NCBI RefSeq assembly: GCF_900129505.1
Contig: NZ_LT670818.1
Span: forward strand, 1 to 64,000
Reading direction: 5' to 3'
Length of the DNA: 64,000 bases
DNA from: Bradyrhizobium erythrophlei
GTDB taxonomy: Bacteria > Pseudomonadota > Alphaproteobacteria > Rhizobiales > Xanthobacteraceae
Of the stretch, positions 53,401-61,645 are shown one piece after another. Position 1 is the first letter of the stretch. Every line of letters begins with the position of its first letter. The position numbers and the translations under genes are program-made. The notes below the pieces were generated by a model. The model searched no databases, was not told the DNA's origin, and was given only the letters and a program-made list of their open reading frames with translations.

Positions 53401-53479
53401 GTCATTCCGGGGCGCATCGAAAGATGCGAACCCGGAATCTCGAGATTCCGGGTTCGCGCTTCGCGCGCCCCGGAATGAC
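53401..53479. repeat. Nested 79-bp palindrome between convergent genes
   Basis: Outer arms GTCATTCCGGGGCGC (53401-53415) / GCGCCCCGGAATGAC (53465-53479) surround a perfect 32-bp inner palindrome, GCGAACCCGGAATCTC with its complement. This is a well-known interspersed element of Bradyrhizobium-type genomes. It could serve as bidirectional terminator for the cupin gene and the ABC permease gene. Confidence 0.85.
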
Positions 53480-53491
53480 GAACCATAACCC

Positions 53492-54280
53492 CTACCCCCG
53501 CCCCTCCATCGCGTCCGGCCGCCACACCAGAAGACGGCGCTCGACCGCGGTTACCGCGAGATCGATCAGGATGACGAAGGCGGACAGCACGAACATGCCG
53601 GCGAACACGCCGGCGACGTCGAACACGCCCTCGGCCTGCTGGATCAGATAGCCGAGCCCGGCCGCGGATCCCAGATACTCGCCGACCACGGCGCCGACCA
53701 CGGCAAAACCGACCGAGGTATGCAGCGAGGAGAACATCCACGACAGCGCCGAGGGCCAATAGACGTGACGCATCAGCTGCCGCTCGCTCATGCCGAGCAT
53801 GCGGCCATTGGCGAGCACGGTGGCGCTGACTTCCTTGACGCCCTGGTAGACGTTGAAGAACACGATGAAGAACACCAGCGTGACGCCGAGCGCGACCTTC
53901 GACCAGATGCCCAGGCCCAGCCACAGCGCGAAGATCGGCGCCAGCACGACGCGGGGCAGCGCGTTGGCCATTTTCACATAGGGGTCGAACACCGCGGCGA
54001 CCCGCGGCTGGCGCGCGAACCAGAAGCCGACCAGCACGCCGCTGAGCGAGCCGATCGCGAAAGCAAGAATCGACTCCCAAAGCGTGATCGCGAGGTGTTT
54101 CCAGATCACACCGGTCCGGAACCAGTCGAAAATCTGGCTGCCGACGTCGAGCGGATTGGAAAAGAAGAACGGCGGCAGCAGCAAACGCCCGAACACCGGC
54201 ACGGTGGCGAACAGCTGCCACAGTACCAGCGCGACGATGGCGACGAGCAATTGCAGCGCCAGCAGTACGGCCCGGCTCAT
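53492..54280 (-). CDS. ABC transporter permease (SsuC/TauC-like)
   Basis: A 262-residue protein with six helices and the binding-protein-dependent transport motif EAxGxxxGxxx: in this protein VLANGRMLGMSERQLMRHVYWPSAL. FAIGSLSGVLVGFWFARQP and AVVGEYLGSAAGLGYLIQQAEGVFD are family hallmarks. It overlaps the ATPase gene by four bases, so both are coupled. Together with the binding protein at 51675 it forms a nitrate/sulfonate/hydroxymethylpyrimidine-type importer. Confidence 0.93.
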   Translation of the reverse strand: MSRAVLLALQLLVAIVALVLWQLFATVPVFGRLLLPPFFFSNPLDVGSQIFDWFRTGVIWKHLAITLWESILAFAIGSLSGVLVGFWFARQPRVAAVFDPYVKMANALPRVVLAPIFALWLGLGIWSKVALGVTLVFFIVFFNVYQGVKEVSATVLANGRMLGMSERQLMRHVYWPSALSWMFSSLHTSVGFAVVGAVVGEYLGSAAGLGYLIQQAEGVFDVAGVFAGMFVLSAFVILIDLAVTAVERRLLVWRPDAMEGRG

Positions 54281-55128
54281 TGCGCCGCCCCCGCCGAGGC
54301 TTGCGCCGATTCTTGCGCCGATTGCGCGTAGCCCTTCATCACCTCGTCCTTCAGCACGCTCCAGATTTCCCGGTGCAGCGCATGAAACTCATCGCTGAGC
54401 CGGATTTCCGAAATGTCACGCGGACGGGGAAGCTTCACCCGCCAGTCGCCGATGATGCGCGCGGCCGGCCCTGCCGACATGATCACGACACGGTCGGCGA
54501 GCCCGATCGCCTCTTCGAGATCGTGGGTGACGAACAGCACCGCCTTGCGGTCGGCGTTCCACAGTTCCAGCAGCAGATTGCCCATGATCTGTCGGGTCTG
54601 GGCATCGAGCGGCCCGAACGGCTCGTCCATCAGCAATATCTTGGGATCGCGGATCAACACCTGCGCCAGGCCTACGCGCTTGCGCTGGCCGCCCGACAGC
54701 ATGTGCGGATAGCGGTTGCCGAACGCTCCGAGGCCGACCGCGGCGAGCCAGCCCTGCGCCCGCTGCAGTGCCATCGCGCGCGGCGCGCCCCGGATTTCCA
54801 GGCCGATGGCCACATTGTCGATCGCGGTTTTCCAGGGAAACAGCGCGTCGGCCTGAAACAAATAGCCGGCGTCCCGGTTGAGGCCGACCAGCGGCTGGTC
54901 GAAGATCCGCACCGTGCCCGAAGCGGGCTTCAGCAGGCCGGCGGCGACGTTGAGAAGCGTCGATTTCCCGCAGCCGGTCGGCCCGACAATCGCGACGAAC
55001 TCGCCATGCGCGATGCGCAAACCGGCCTTTTCGACCGCGGTATAGACGCGGTTATCGGCGAGGCGGAACGCCACGGTGGCCTCGTCAAGCGCGACCGCCG
55101 TTGGTTTTGCGGTGACATCCGCCTGCAC
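54277..55128 (-). CDS. ABC transporter ATPase (SsuB/TauB-like)
   Basis: The 283-residue energising subunit: Walker A VGPTGCGKSTLLN, Q-loop YLFQADALFPW, signature MLSGGQRKRVGLAQVL, Walker B ILLMDEPFGPLDAQTR and H-loop VTHDLEEA. It is the first gene of the pair with the permease. Sequence similar to importers of nitrate, sulfonates, taurine or thiamine precursors; the ligand cannot be decided. Confidence 0.94.
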   Translation of the reverse strand: MQADVTAKPTAVALDEATVAFRLADNRVYTAVEKAGLRIAHGEFVAIVGPTGCGKSTLLNVAAGLLKPASGTVRIFDQPLVGLNRDAGYLFQADALFPWKTAIDNVAIGLEIRGAPRAMALQRAQGWLAAVGLGAFGNRYPHMLSGGQRKRVGLAQVLIRDPKILLMDEPFGPLDAQTRQIMGNLLLELWNADRKAVLFVTHDLEEAIGLADRVVIMSAGPAARIIGDWRVKLPRPRDISEIRLSDEFHALHREIWSVLKDEVMKGYAQSAQESAQASAGAAQ

Positions 55129-55278
55129 GCGTTTCCCCGATATCAGTTGTTGCGGCGGTGGGATTACCGCGCTGTTCCGGACAATTCAACCGGTTGCGGC
55201 CATAGGCAAACGCCGCGTTGGCTTGTAGTCTCCTAAATCGAATTTGGGCCTTTAACCGGAAGCGGACGAGTAAGTAAG

Positions 55279-55485
55279 ATGCCGAGGCCGATGAAAGTCA
55301 AAATTTTCATGGATGCGAGCGCAAGCGCGATCGAGGGGCAGATCAACGCTTGGCTGGACAATTTAGGTTCGGCAAGCATCATAAAAATGGAAACAGTCGT
55401 TACCGCGGTCGCCGAGAAGCCCAATGATGGGGCCCATCCCCGCATCGTCGTGACCGTATGGTATGAGCCGCCAACGTCAAATTAG
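55279..55485 (+). CDS. Small conserved hypothetical protein
   Basis: Sixty-eight residues (MPRPMKVKIFMDASASAIEG...), compact, no signal peptide. The alternation of hydrophobic strands and a helix (IEGQINAWLDNLGSASIIKMETVVTAVAEK in pieces; RIVVTVWYEPP) suggests a ferredoxin-like beta-alpha-beta fold. A second Met four residues in could be the start. I recognise only that similar short proteins are common in rhizobia. Confidence 0.6.
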   Translation: MPRPMKVKIFMDASASAIEGQINAWLDNLGSASIIKMETVVTAVAEKPNDGAHPRIVVTVWYEPPTSN

Positions 55486-55535
55486 GACTTACCCGTCGGC
55501 TTGGTTGCGCGCCGGCAGTGTGATAATCGCAGGAA

Positions 55536-56339
55536 ATGACCGCCGCCCCGCCTCGAATCGCCTTCGCGCATGTCGGCAAGCGTTTTGACGGCGGCCGCGG
55601 CGCCAAGCCTGTTCTGGCGGTGGATGACGTCTCGCTCGATGTCGCTGAGGGCGAATTCCTCGCCATTGTCGGCGGCTCCGGTTCCGGCAAGACCACGCTG
55701 CTGCGGCTGGCGAACCGGCTGATCGACGCCGATTCCGGGAGCATCATGGTCGAAGGCGAGGACGTGCGTGCGGTCGATCCGGTCTCGCTACGCCGCCGCA
55801 TCGGCTACGTGTTCCAGAGTGGCGGACTGTTTCCGCATATCAGCGTCGCCGGCAATATCGGGATCACGCCAAAACTGTTGGGCAAGCCGGCGGCGGAGAT
55901 TTCCGAACGAGTAGACGAACTGCTCGACCTGGTGCGGCTCGACCGCGGAGAATATCGCGACCGCTTTCCGCATGAACTGTCGGGCGGCCAGCGCCAGCGC
56001 GTCGGCGTCGCCCGGGCGCTGGCGGCACGGCCGAGGATCGTGCTGATGGACGAGCCGTTCGGCGCGCTCGATCCCCTCACCCGCGACGCGCTCGGCGACG
56101 ATTATCGCGCCCTGCACGAAAAACTCGGCCTGACCACGGTCATGATCACCCACGACATGACCGAGGCTATCCTGCTCGCCGACCGCATCGCCGTGATGCG
56201 CGCAGGAAGGCTGCTGGCGCAGGGCACGCCGGCGGAGCTTGCCGAAAGCGGCGACGCTTACGTCGGCGAACTCCTGCGCACGCCGCGGCGGCAGGGCGAG
56301 CGGCTGAACAAACTGCTGCCGCGGGGTGGCGCGGCATGA
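55536..56339 (+). CDS. ABC transporter ATPase, OpuCA-like
   Basis: A 267-residue ATPase for osmoprotectant-type import: Walker A GGSGSGKTTLLR, YVFQSGGLFPHISV, signature HELSGGQRQRVGVARAL, Walker B IVLMDEPFGALDPLTR and HDMTEA. No C-terminal CBS domains, unlike OpuCA. It overlaps the permease-binding-protein fusion gene by four bases and is co-transcribed with it. Confidence 0.93.
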   Translation: MTAAPPRIAFAHVGKRFDGGRGAKPVLAVDDVSLDVAEGEFLAIVGGSGSGKTTLLRLANRLIDADSGSIMVEGEDVRAVDPVSLRRRIGYVFQSGGLFPHISVAGNIGITPKLLGKPAAEISERVDELLDLVRLDRGEYRDRFPHELSGGQRQRVGVARALAARPRIVLMDEPFGALDPLTRDALGDDYRALHEKLGLTTVMITHDMTEAILLADRIAVMRAGRLLAQGTPAELAESGDAYVGELLRTPRRQGERLNKLLPRGGAA

Positions 56340-57895
56340 GCCTTTTCTCCGATCCGCGCTGGGGCGAAGCACTGGCACATCTGCCGGATTATCTCGGCAA
56401 TCATGTCCGCGTGAGCGTCACCGCACTGGCGCTGGGGCTTCTGGTCAGCTTGCCGCTCGCGATCGCCGCGCGCAACGCGCCGGTGATGCGCGGCGCGCTG
56501 CTCGGGCTGGCCTCTGTCGTGCAGACGGTGCCGGGCCTGGCGCTGCTGGCGCTGTTCTATCCGCTGCTACTGGCGCTCGCGTCACTGTCCCTGGCCTGGT
56601 TCGGAGTTGGTTTTTCCGCGTTCGGATTTTTGCCGGCGGTGCTGGCGCTGGCGCTCTATTCAATGCTGCCGGTGCTGCGCAACACCATCACCGGCCTTGC
56701 GGGCGTCGATCCCGCCCTGCTCGAGGCCGCCCAGGGCGTCGGCATGACGCCGCGCCAGTCGCTGTTCACGGTGGAACTGCCGCTGGCGCTGCCGGTGATC
56801 ATGGCGGGCATCCGCACCGCGGCGGTCTGGGTGATCGGCACCGCGACGCTTTCCACTCCAATTGGCCAGACCAGCCTCGGCAATTACATCTTCGCCGGAT
56901 TGCAGACCCAGAACTGGGTGTTCGTGCTGTTCGGCTGCCTTGCGGCGGCGGCGCTGGCGATTGCGGTCGATCAATTGCTGGCCCTGATCGACATCGGCAT
57001 CCGCAACCGCAGCCGGGCGCGCACCATACTCGGCGGCATCGGCATGGCTGCGCTGGTCGCAGTGACGCTGATGCCGGCGCCGGCGCGATCGCCGTCGAGC
57101 TATATCGTCGGCGCCAAGACCTTTGCCGAGCAATATGTACTGTCGGCGCTGGTCGCGCAGCGGCTGCAGGCCGCGGGGCTTTCGGCCACGACGCGTGAGG
57201 GCCTCGGCTCCAACGTCATCTTCGACGCGCTGCTGACCAACGACATCGACGTCTATATCGATTATTCCGGCACGCTGTGGGCCAACCAGTTTCACCACAC
57301 TGAGATCAAGCCGCGCGAGGAACTGCTCGCCGAGTTGAAAGCGATCCTGGCGCAGCAGATGGTGACGCTGCTTGGCGAACTCGGTTTTGAAAATGCCTAC
57401 GCGCTGGTGATGCCGCGCCATCGCGCCGAGATGCTTGGCATCCACTCGATTGCTGACCTCGCCTCGCACGCGTCATCGCTGTCGATGGCGGCTGATTACG
57501 AGTTCTTCTCGCGGCCGGAATGGGCCGGACTGCAACAGGCCTATGGCCTGAAGTTTCGCGCGCAGCGGCAGATGCAGCCGGACTTCATGTATGCCGCCGT
57601 CGCCTCCGGCGAGGTCGACGTGATCGCGGGCTATACCTCGGACGGGCTGATCGCGAAATACGATCTGGTGGTGCTGGACGATCCCAGGCACGCGATCCCG
57701 CCCTATGACGCGATCGTGCTGCTGGCGCCGAAACGCGCCGGCGATCAGGCGTTGCGCAGCGCGCTGGCGCCGCTGCTCGGCAGGATCGATATCGCCGATA
57801 TGCGCGAGGCGAACCTGCGCGCCGCCGGCGGCGACGGCGCGTCATCCCCCTCGGCGGTAGCGCGCTGGCTGTGGGAAAAGATAGGGAAGCGGTAA
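56336..57895 (+). CDS. Fused ABC permease and substrate-binding protein (OpuC/EgtU-like)
   Basis: A 519-residue two-part protein. Residues 1-about 225 are a six-helix permease with the EAA loop LLEAAQGVGMTPRQSLFTVELPLALPVI. After a last helix at about 232-250 the rest is an OpuAC-type binding domain facing the periplasm: YIVGAKTFAEQYVLSALV, EGLGSNVIFDALLTNDIDVYIDYSGTLW, DVIAGYTSDGLIAKYDLVVL. This fusion is known for glycine betaine/choline carriers and for the ergothioneine importer EgtU. Deciding between them needs the ligand-cage residues. With the ATPase it forms a complete importer. Confidence 0.92.
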   Translation: MSLFSDPRWGEALAHLPDYLGNHVRVSVTALALGLLVSLPLAIAARNAPVMRGALLGLASVVQTVPGLALLALFYPLLLALASLSLAWFGVGFSAFGFLPAVLALALYSMLPVLRNTITGLAGVDPALLEAAQGVGMTPRQSLFTVELPLALPVIMAGIRTAAVWVIGTATLSTPIGQTSLGNYIFAGLQTQNWVFVLFGCLAAAALAIAVDQLLALIDIGIRNRSRARTILGGIGMAALVAVTLMPAPARSPSSYIVGAKTFAEQYVLSALVAQRLQAAGLSATTREGLGSNVIFDALLTNDIDVYIDYSGTLWANQFHHTEIKPREELLAELKAILAQQMVTLLGELGFENAYALVMPRHRAEMLGIHSIADLASHASSLSMAADYEFFSRPEWAGLQQAYGLKFRAQRQMQPDFMYAAVASGEVDVIAGYTSDGLIAKYDLVVLDDPRHAIPPYDAIVLLAPKRAGDQALRSALAPLLGRIDIADMREANLRAAGGDGASSPSAVARWLWEKIGKR

Positions 57896-57948
57896 GGATT
57901 CTCGCTGAGAGTCACGTTTTTTAGGATCGGCGTCAAACGACAGAAGAC

Positions 57949-59313
57949 ATGGTTATGAAGAGTATCGGCAAACAAACACGGTCACCCGTTGTTTCCCTTT
58001 CGTTGACGGCGATAATCCTTGTCGTCGGCGCGGGTCCTGCACCCGGCCAATCGGGACCGCTGGTAGGGGCCGCCGCATTTGGCGACTGGCGTTCTGACGC
58101 GCCGGGCTTGCGCCGGACCATAAGACCTGACGATCTGCCAAAACCCGGGGCGACGCCTTCGGTCGCGGCCTTTCCTCACGTGGTGCCGCGCCCCTCGACT
58201 GCCATCCCCCACGCGCCGCCCGGCTTCAAGGTCGAGTTGTTCGCCGGGGGACTGAGCGGACCGCGCGAGATGCGTGTTGCGCCCAATGGCGACATTTTCA
58301 TCGCGGAAACCCACGCGGGCAGAATCCGTGTGCTGCGCGCGGCCGATGGAGATTCCAAACCTTCCGTCAACGAGATTTTCGCAAGTGGACTTAACCAGCC
58401 TTTTGGAATTGCCTTTTTCCCCAGTGGAGAGAAGCCTCAATGGATTTACGTCGCCAATATCGACAGCGTCGTTCGCTTCCCTTACGCGGGGAGCGAGACC
58501 AAGGCATCGGGAAAGCCTGACATCATCGTCGCCGGGCTGCCGAGCGGCGGAGCCCACACGACGAGAAACCTGGTCTTCACGACCGACAACAAGCGAATGC
58601 TGGTATCGGTCGGTTCCAGAAGCAACGACGCGGAGGGCCTCGCAAGTCTGATAGGAGAATTGCAGTCGTGGACCGGCAAATATCCGCTGGGCGCAAGTTT
58701 GGGAACCGAGATGGATCGCGCAGCAGTGTTGGCGTTCGATCCCGATGGAAAACGCCTTGGCGTGTTTGCCACCGGCATCCGAAACTGCGTGGGCCTCGCA
58801 ATTCATCCTGTTAGCGGTGACGTGTATTGTTCGACCAACGAGCGCGACGGATTGGGCGATAATCTGGTGCCGGACTACATTACCCGGGTGCGCGAAGGTG
58901 CATTCTATGGATGGCCCTGGTTTTACATCGGCGACCATGAAGATCCGCGACACGTTGGACAGCGCGCCGACTTAAAGGGCAAGATCACCACTCCCGATGT
59001 TCTGATCCAGGCCCATTCTGCCTCGCTGGGCCTGACGTTTTACGACGGCAAAATGTTTCCGCCCGAATTTTCGGGCAATGGATTCGCAGCAGAACATGGA
59101 TCGTGGAACCGGTCCAAACGAACGGGCTATAAAGTCATCCGAATTCCTCTGAAAGATGGATCTCCTACCGGCGAATACGAGGATTTTCTCACCGGCTTCG
59201 TCATCAATGATTCCGACGTGTGGGGAAGACCCGTTGGAGTGACGGTCGCGCATGACGGCGCGCTCCTTGTGTCGGAAGACGCTAACGGCACGATCTGGCG
59301 GATTACACACTGA
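57949..59313 (+). CDS. Sorbosone dehydrogenase / PQQ-type glucose dehydrogenase-like beta-propeller protein
   Basis: A 454-residue exported protein: signal peptide (VVSLSLTAIILVVGAGPAPGQ), about 60 low-complexity residues, then a six-bladed propeller typical of the L-sorbosone dehydrogenase family. Motifs include GPREMRVAPNGDIFIAET, GIAFFPSGEKPQWIYVAN, IRNCVGLAIHPVSGDVYCSTNERDGLGDNLVPDYITRV (in parts) and WGRPVGVTVAHDGALLVSEDANGTIWRIT. Members bind PQQ and Ca and oxidise aldoses or sorbosone; the activity here is unproven. Its 3' end overlaps the next, opposite-strand gene by 11 bases. Confidence 0.85.
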   Translation: MVMKSIGKQTRSPVVSLSLTAIILVVGAGPAPGQSGPLVGAAAFGDWRSDAPGLRRTIRPDDLPKPGATPSVAAFPHVVPRPSTAIPHAPPGFKVELFAGGLSGPREMRVAPNGDIFIAETHAGRIRVLRAADGDSKPSVNEIFASGLNQPFGIAFFPSGEKPQWIYVANIDSVVRFPYAGSETKASGKPDIIVAGLPSGGAHTTRNLVFTTDNKRMLVSVGSRSNDAEGLASLIGELQSWTGKYPLGASLGTEMDRAAVLAFDPDGKRLGVFATGIRNCVGLAIHPVSGDVYCSTNERDGLGDNLVPDYITRVREGAFYGWPWFYIGDHEDPRHVGQRADLKGKITTPDVLIQAHSASLGLTFYDGKMFPPEFSGNGFAAEHGSWNRSKRTGYKVIRIPLKDGSPTGEYEDFLTGFVINDSDVWGRPVGVTVAHDGALLVSEDANGTIWRITH

Positions 59314-59656
59314 AAACAACCGCGCTTGGCGCGAGTTTCGCCACTTCGGTGATCGGAATTGAACCCATGCCCCCTATTCTGGGCCGCGCTCCCCAAACCT
59401 GTTCTTTGCCATCGAATTCCACCATGCGCAGGATGTATTCGACGGTGAAATTGCGCAGTGTTGTTTTGGTTCGGCGTGGCGGAGCAAACAGGGCGACGAG
59501 CCGACTGCACTCCCACAGTTCAACTTCGTGTTCATTGTCGAGTTGTTTGGCCGCCTTCATGGCGGCGGCATCGTCTGGGTGGTCGTCCAAAAACTCGACG
59601 ACCTTCATGAAGCGATGGCCGTCTTTACCCAAGATATAGGCTCGATAGTCGGACAT
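59303..59656 (-). CDS. Small conserved protein of the DYRAYILGKDGH type
   Basis: A 117-residue protein. The first 60 residues (MSDYRAYILGKDGHRFMKVVEF..., then DDAAAMKAAKQLDNEHEVELWECSRLVALF) form a small domain common in rhizobia, with an aromatic start and a DAxAxxxA helix; the rest is less typical, so the end may have been extended. Function unknown. GGGAGAAG lies about nine bases before the ATG. Converges on the 57949 gene. Confidence 0.65.
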   Translation of the reverse strand: MSDYRAYILGKDGHRFMKVVEFLDDHPDDAAAMKAAKQLDNEHEVELWECSRLVALFAPPRRTKTTLRNFTVEYILRMVEFDGKEQVWGARPRIGGMGSIPITEVAKLAPSAVVFSV

Positions 59657-59997
59657 CGTTGCTGCTTCTCCCGTCCGGACGCACCCCTGGATAACTAGAT
59701 AAGATGTGACCTCGCCAGCCTCGGCTTAATATGCGCTAAATCAGCAGCTTAGCGCAACAATGCTGCAGTCGGTGCGGCAAGCGGCCCCGGTAATACGCGC
59801 GGGAGGCGATGCACCGCGCTTGGCTTATGGGCGGCCTCGGCCTTTTTGAGATCTGTGAGCTGGTTCACATAAGCATCGTACAGGCGGTGCTATTGAAGGT
59901 CACCGGACCGGTTGACGAGGTCGTGTGGTGGGACGGGAGCATCGAACCCCTTCGCTACATTCCGCGCCTAATAACCGACTAGGCCGGGGGAAGCCTC
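59657..59997. other. Gap with at most one uncertain short frame
   Basis: I see no confirmed gene. It contains the weak candidate at 59809-59982 and the leader of the 59998 gene. Confidence 0.45.
59809..59982 (+). CDS. Possible 57-residue protein (uncertain)
   Basis: An open frame reads MHRAWLMGGLGLFEICELVH and on to YIPRLITD. GGGAGG is only two bases before the ATG, too close for an ideal ribosome site, and there is no signal peptide. The Met at 59827 is another possible start. It might be noise; I list it because the spacing to the next gene is small. Confidence 0.25.
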   Translation: MHRAWLMGGLGLFEICELVHISIVQAVLLKVTGPVDEVVWWDGSIEPLRYIPRLITD

Positions 59998-60171
59998 ATG
60001 AACAGCCACACGAGAATCATGCCCGTTGACATGCCTGCGGCCGACACTGCCACACCAGGGCGCCGGCTCTTCACCGTCTGTTTTTTGGCCATAACCGCTG
60101 TAGCTACGCTCGGCTGGTGGGCCGCACTCAGTTGGGTTGCTATCGCGCTTGTGGGTTGGTCGTTCCTTTGA
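59998..60171 (+). CDS. 57-residue small membrane protein
   Basis: The protein starts MNSHTRIMPVDMPAADTATP and has a basic spot, then a long hydrophobic stretch (LFTVCFLAITAVATLGWW, AALSWVAIALVGWSFL) sufficient for one or two short helices. GGGGGAAG lies seven bases before the ATG. Its stop TGA is directly followed by the stop complement TCA of the opposite tiny gene (palindrome TGATCA). No family name known. Confidence 0.6.
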   Translation: MNSHTRIMPVDMPAADTATPGRRLFTVCFLAITAVATLGWWAALSWVAIALVGWSFL

Positions 60172-60264
60172 TCAGTTCAGGCATTCGACGAGCCGGCTGG
60201 CCTCCAGTGCCGCGCAGGCAATCATGAGCCAGAGCGCAAAGTTTATTTGTAGTGCGAACCCCAT
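60172..60264 (-). CDS. 30-residue hydrophobic peptide gene
   Basis: MGFALQINFALWLMIACAAL then EASRLVECLN: one transmembrane helix and a short charged end. GGGGGGAG lies seven bases before the ATG at 60264, a stronger ribosome site than for the longer in-frame frame. It abuts the 59998 gene tail to tail. Tiny single-helix proteins of this kind recur in Bradyrhizobium; role unknown. Confidence 0.5.
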   Translation of the reverse strand: MGFALQINFALWLMIACAALEASRLVECLN

Positions 60265-60587
60265 CTCAAAACTCCCCCCTCTTGGATTTTCTACGGTTCG
60301 TTGACGCGCAGGCGCCAGGAAAGTTCGAGCGAAGATCGAGGCCAATTTAAGGTTGTGCGATGCGTCATCGGCCGTTACACACAGATAACCGGCCACAGCG
60401 ACATCGCGGCTCCGAGGCATGGAAGCGATCGGTCCGAATAACCTGACTAAGCACCTGCCGTGACCGCGATCAATTCCGGATATCTACGGTAGGTTGTGTC
60501 TCTCAAAACAGACCAGCCATGCATCTGGCTTGGGCTGAAACGAGCGGACCACAACCTGGCCAGCCCGGACCATGAGAAGCGCAGGGT
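60265..60587. other. Gap without recognised gene
   Basis: Upstream region of the 30-residue gene; no further coding or RNA feature seen. Confidence 0.5.
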
Positions 60588-60618
60588 GCGCAAACCGGTT
60601 TCTTTCCGGATCGTGCGC
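60588..60618. repeat. Degenerate palindrome of the CCGGTTTT family
   Basis: GCGCAAACCGGTTTCTTTCC then GGATCGTGCGC; its complement reads GCGCACGATCCGGAAAGAAA then CCGGTTTGCGC, resembling the 42890 element with the central bases missing. It directly follows the OmpA-like gene stop and may act as its terminator. Confidence 0.45.
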
Positions 60619-61229
60619 TAAGGCGCTTTTCCGACGGCAATGAGCTGGACCTGCGCATTGACCGGCGCCGACGGATGCAGGCTGTCCAGCATTTGCTCCT
60701 CGCCGAGCCCGATGGCCTGCAGGCGTTTCGGCGAAACCTTGAATGTGCTGATCATGATGTCGCGGATCACGTCGGCCCGCCGCTGGCTCAGCGTCAGATT
60801 ATAGTCGCGTTTGCCGGTCGAAACGGTGTGGCCCACGATCAGGAATTTGGATCCCAGCAGCGAGGGATGATAGAGCGTGTCGGCGATGCGGCCCAGCATC
60901 CGGTAGGACTCGGGCCGCACGACGGCAGCGTCTTCGTCGAATTGAATGTCGGCGGCGACCTGCGGCAGTTTCAGCAAATCCGGCGCGATCACCGCCCGCT
61001 TGAGCGGCGCGGCGTCCAGCTTCGCCCGCGCCTTGATCCGCTCGGCCGCCTGTTGGCGGAGCGCGGCGAGATCCAGATCCGGCACGGTTTCCGGGCCGGC
61101 CAGCTTGTTGACCCATTCGTCCGCGGAACCAGCCGCGGGGGTCTGAGCCGCGGCCGGGATCGCCGCGCCGCCGATCAGCGCGGCCACGAGCAGCGCGATG
61201 CCATGCCGGCGTTTCCTGCCCGGACGCAT
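60618..61229 (-). CDS. Exported OmpA-like domain protein
   Basis: A 203-residue protein with a signal peptide (GIALLVAALIGGAAIPAAAQ) and a C-terminal OmpA-like peptidoglycan-binding domain: DIQFDEDAAVVRPESYRML, FLIVGHTVSTGKRDYNLTLSQRRADVIRDIM and RLQAIGLGEEQML. The usual Asp of GHTD is Val here, which removes one of the two diaminopimelate contacts, while the Arg of the SxRRA helix is kept. Start ATG overlaps the stop of the upstream Cys-rich gene by one base, so both are translated together. Confidence 0.85.
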   Translation of the reverse strand: MRPGRKRRHGIALLVAALIGGAAIPAAAQTPAAGSADEWVNKLAGPETVPDLDLAALRQQAAERIKARAKLDAAPLKRAVIAPDLLKLPQVAADIQFDEDAAVVRPESYRMLGRIADTLYHPSLLGSKFLIVGHTVSTGKRDYNLTLSQRRADVIRDIMISTFKVSPKRLQAIGLGEEQMLDSLHPSAPVNAQVQLIAVGKAP

Positions 61230-61645
61230 CAGCGATACCCCGCTTCGGTGAGGGCCTTGTTGCAGTTGATGGTCATGCCGCGCGGTCCCGCCAACAGGCA
61301 ATCCAGGGTCCCGGCGCGATCGCCCTTGACGCTGCCGCAGTATTTGTTCGCGTCGCGCTCGCACAGTTTGGCGACGGCCGCGCGGGCCGCGACGCGCTTC
61401 TGGATCGCATCGAAGGCCCGGCCGTAATCGCTCTTGCACTGGGCCGACATGACATCCTGATTGCGCGACAGGCAGTCCTTCAGGCGCACCGCATCGAGGT
61501 TGACGCCGCGGCAATTGTCATCGATGTCCTTGGCGCAACTGGCCCCCAGCAGCGCCGAGGCGTCCTCGAATTTCATCGTCTGCGCCGAGGCGGACGACCA
61601 GGCTGCAATCAGAAGCAGAGGAAATAGCGCGCGGACGGGGCTCAT
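61229..61645 (-). CDS. Exported cysteine-rich repeat protein
   Basis: A 138-residue periplasmic protein: signal peptide (MSPVRALFPLLLIAAWSSASA) and about eight Cys in the repeated pattern C-x(5-7)-C...C (GASCAKDIDDNCRGV, LKDCLSRN, SAQCKSDY, KLCERDANKYCGS, LDCLLAG, INCNKAL), like the cysteine-rich (GLG1-type) repeat. Probably disulfide-bonded. Coupled to the OmpA-like gene; both may form a cell-wall-linked complex (inference). Confidence 0.75.
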   Translation of the reverse strand: MSPVRALFPLLLIAAWSSASAQTMKFEDASALLGASCAKDIDDNCRGVNLDAVRLKDCLSRNQDVMSAQCKSDYGRAFDAIQKRVAARAAVAKLCERDANKYCGSVKGDRAGTLDCLLAGPRGMTINCNKALTEAGYR

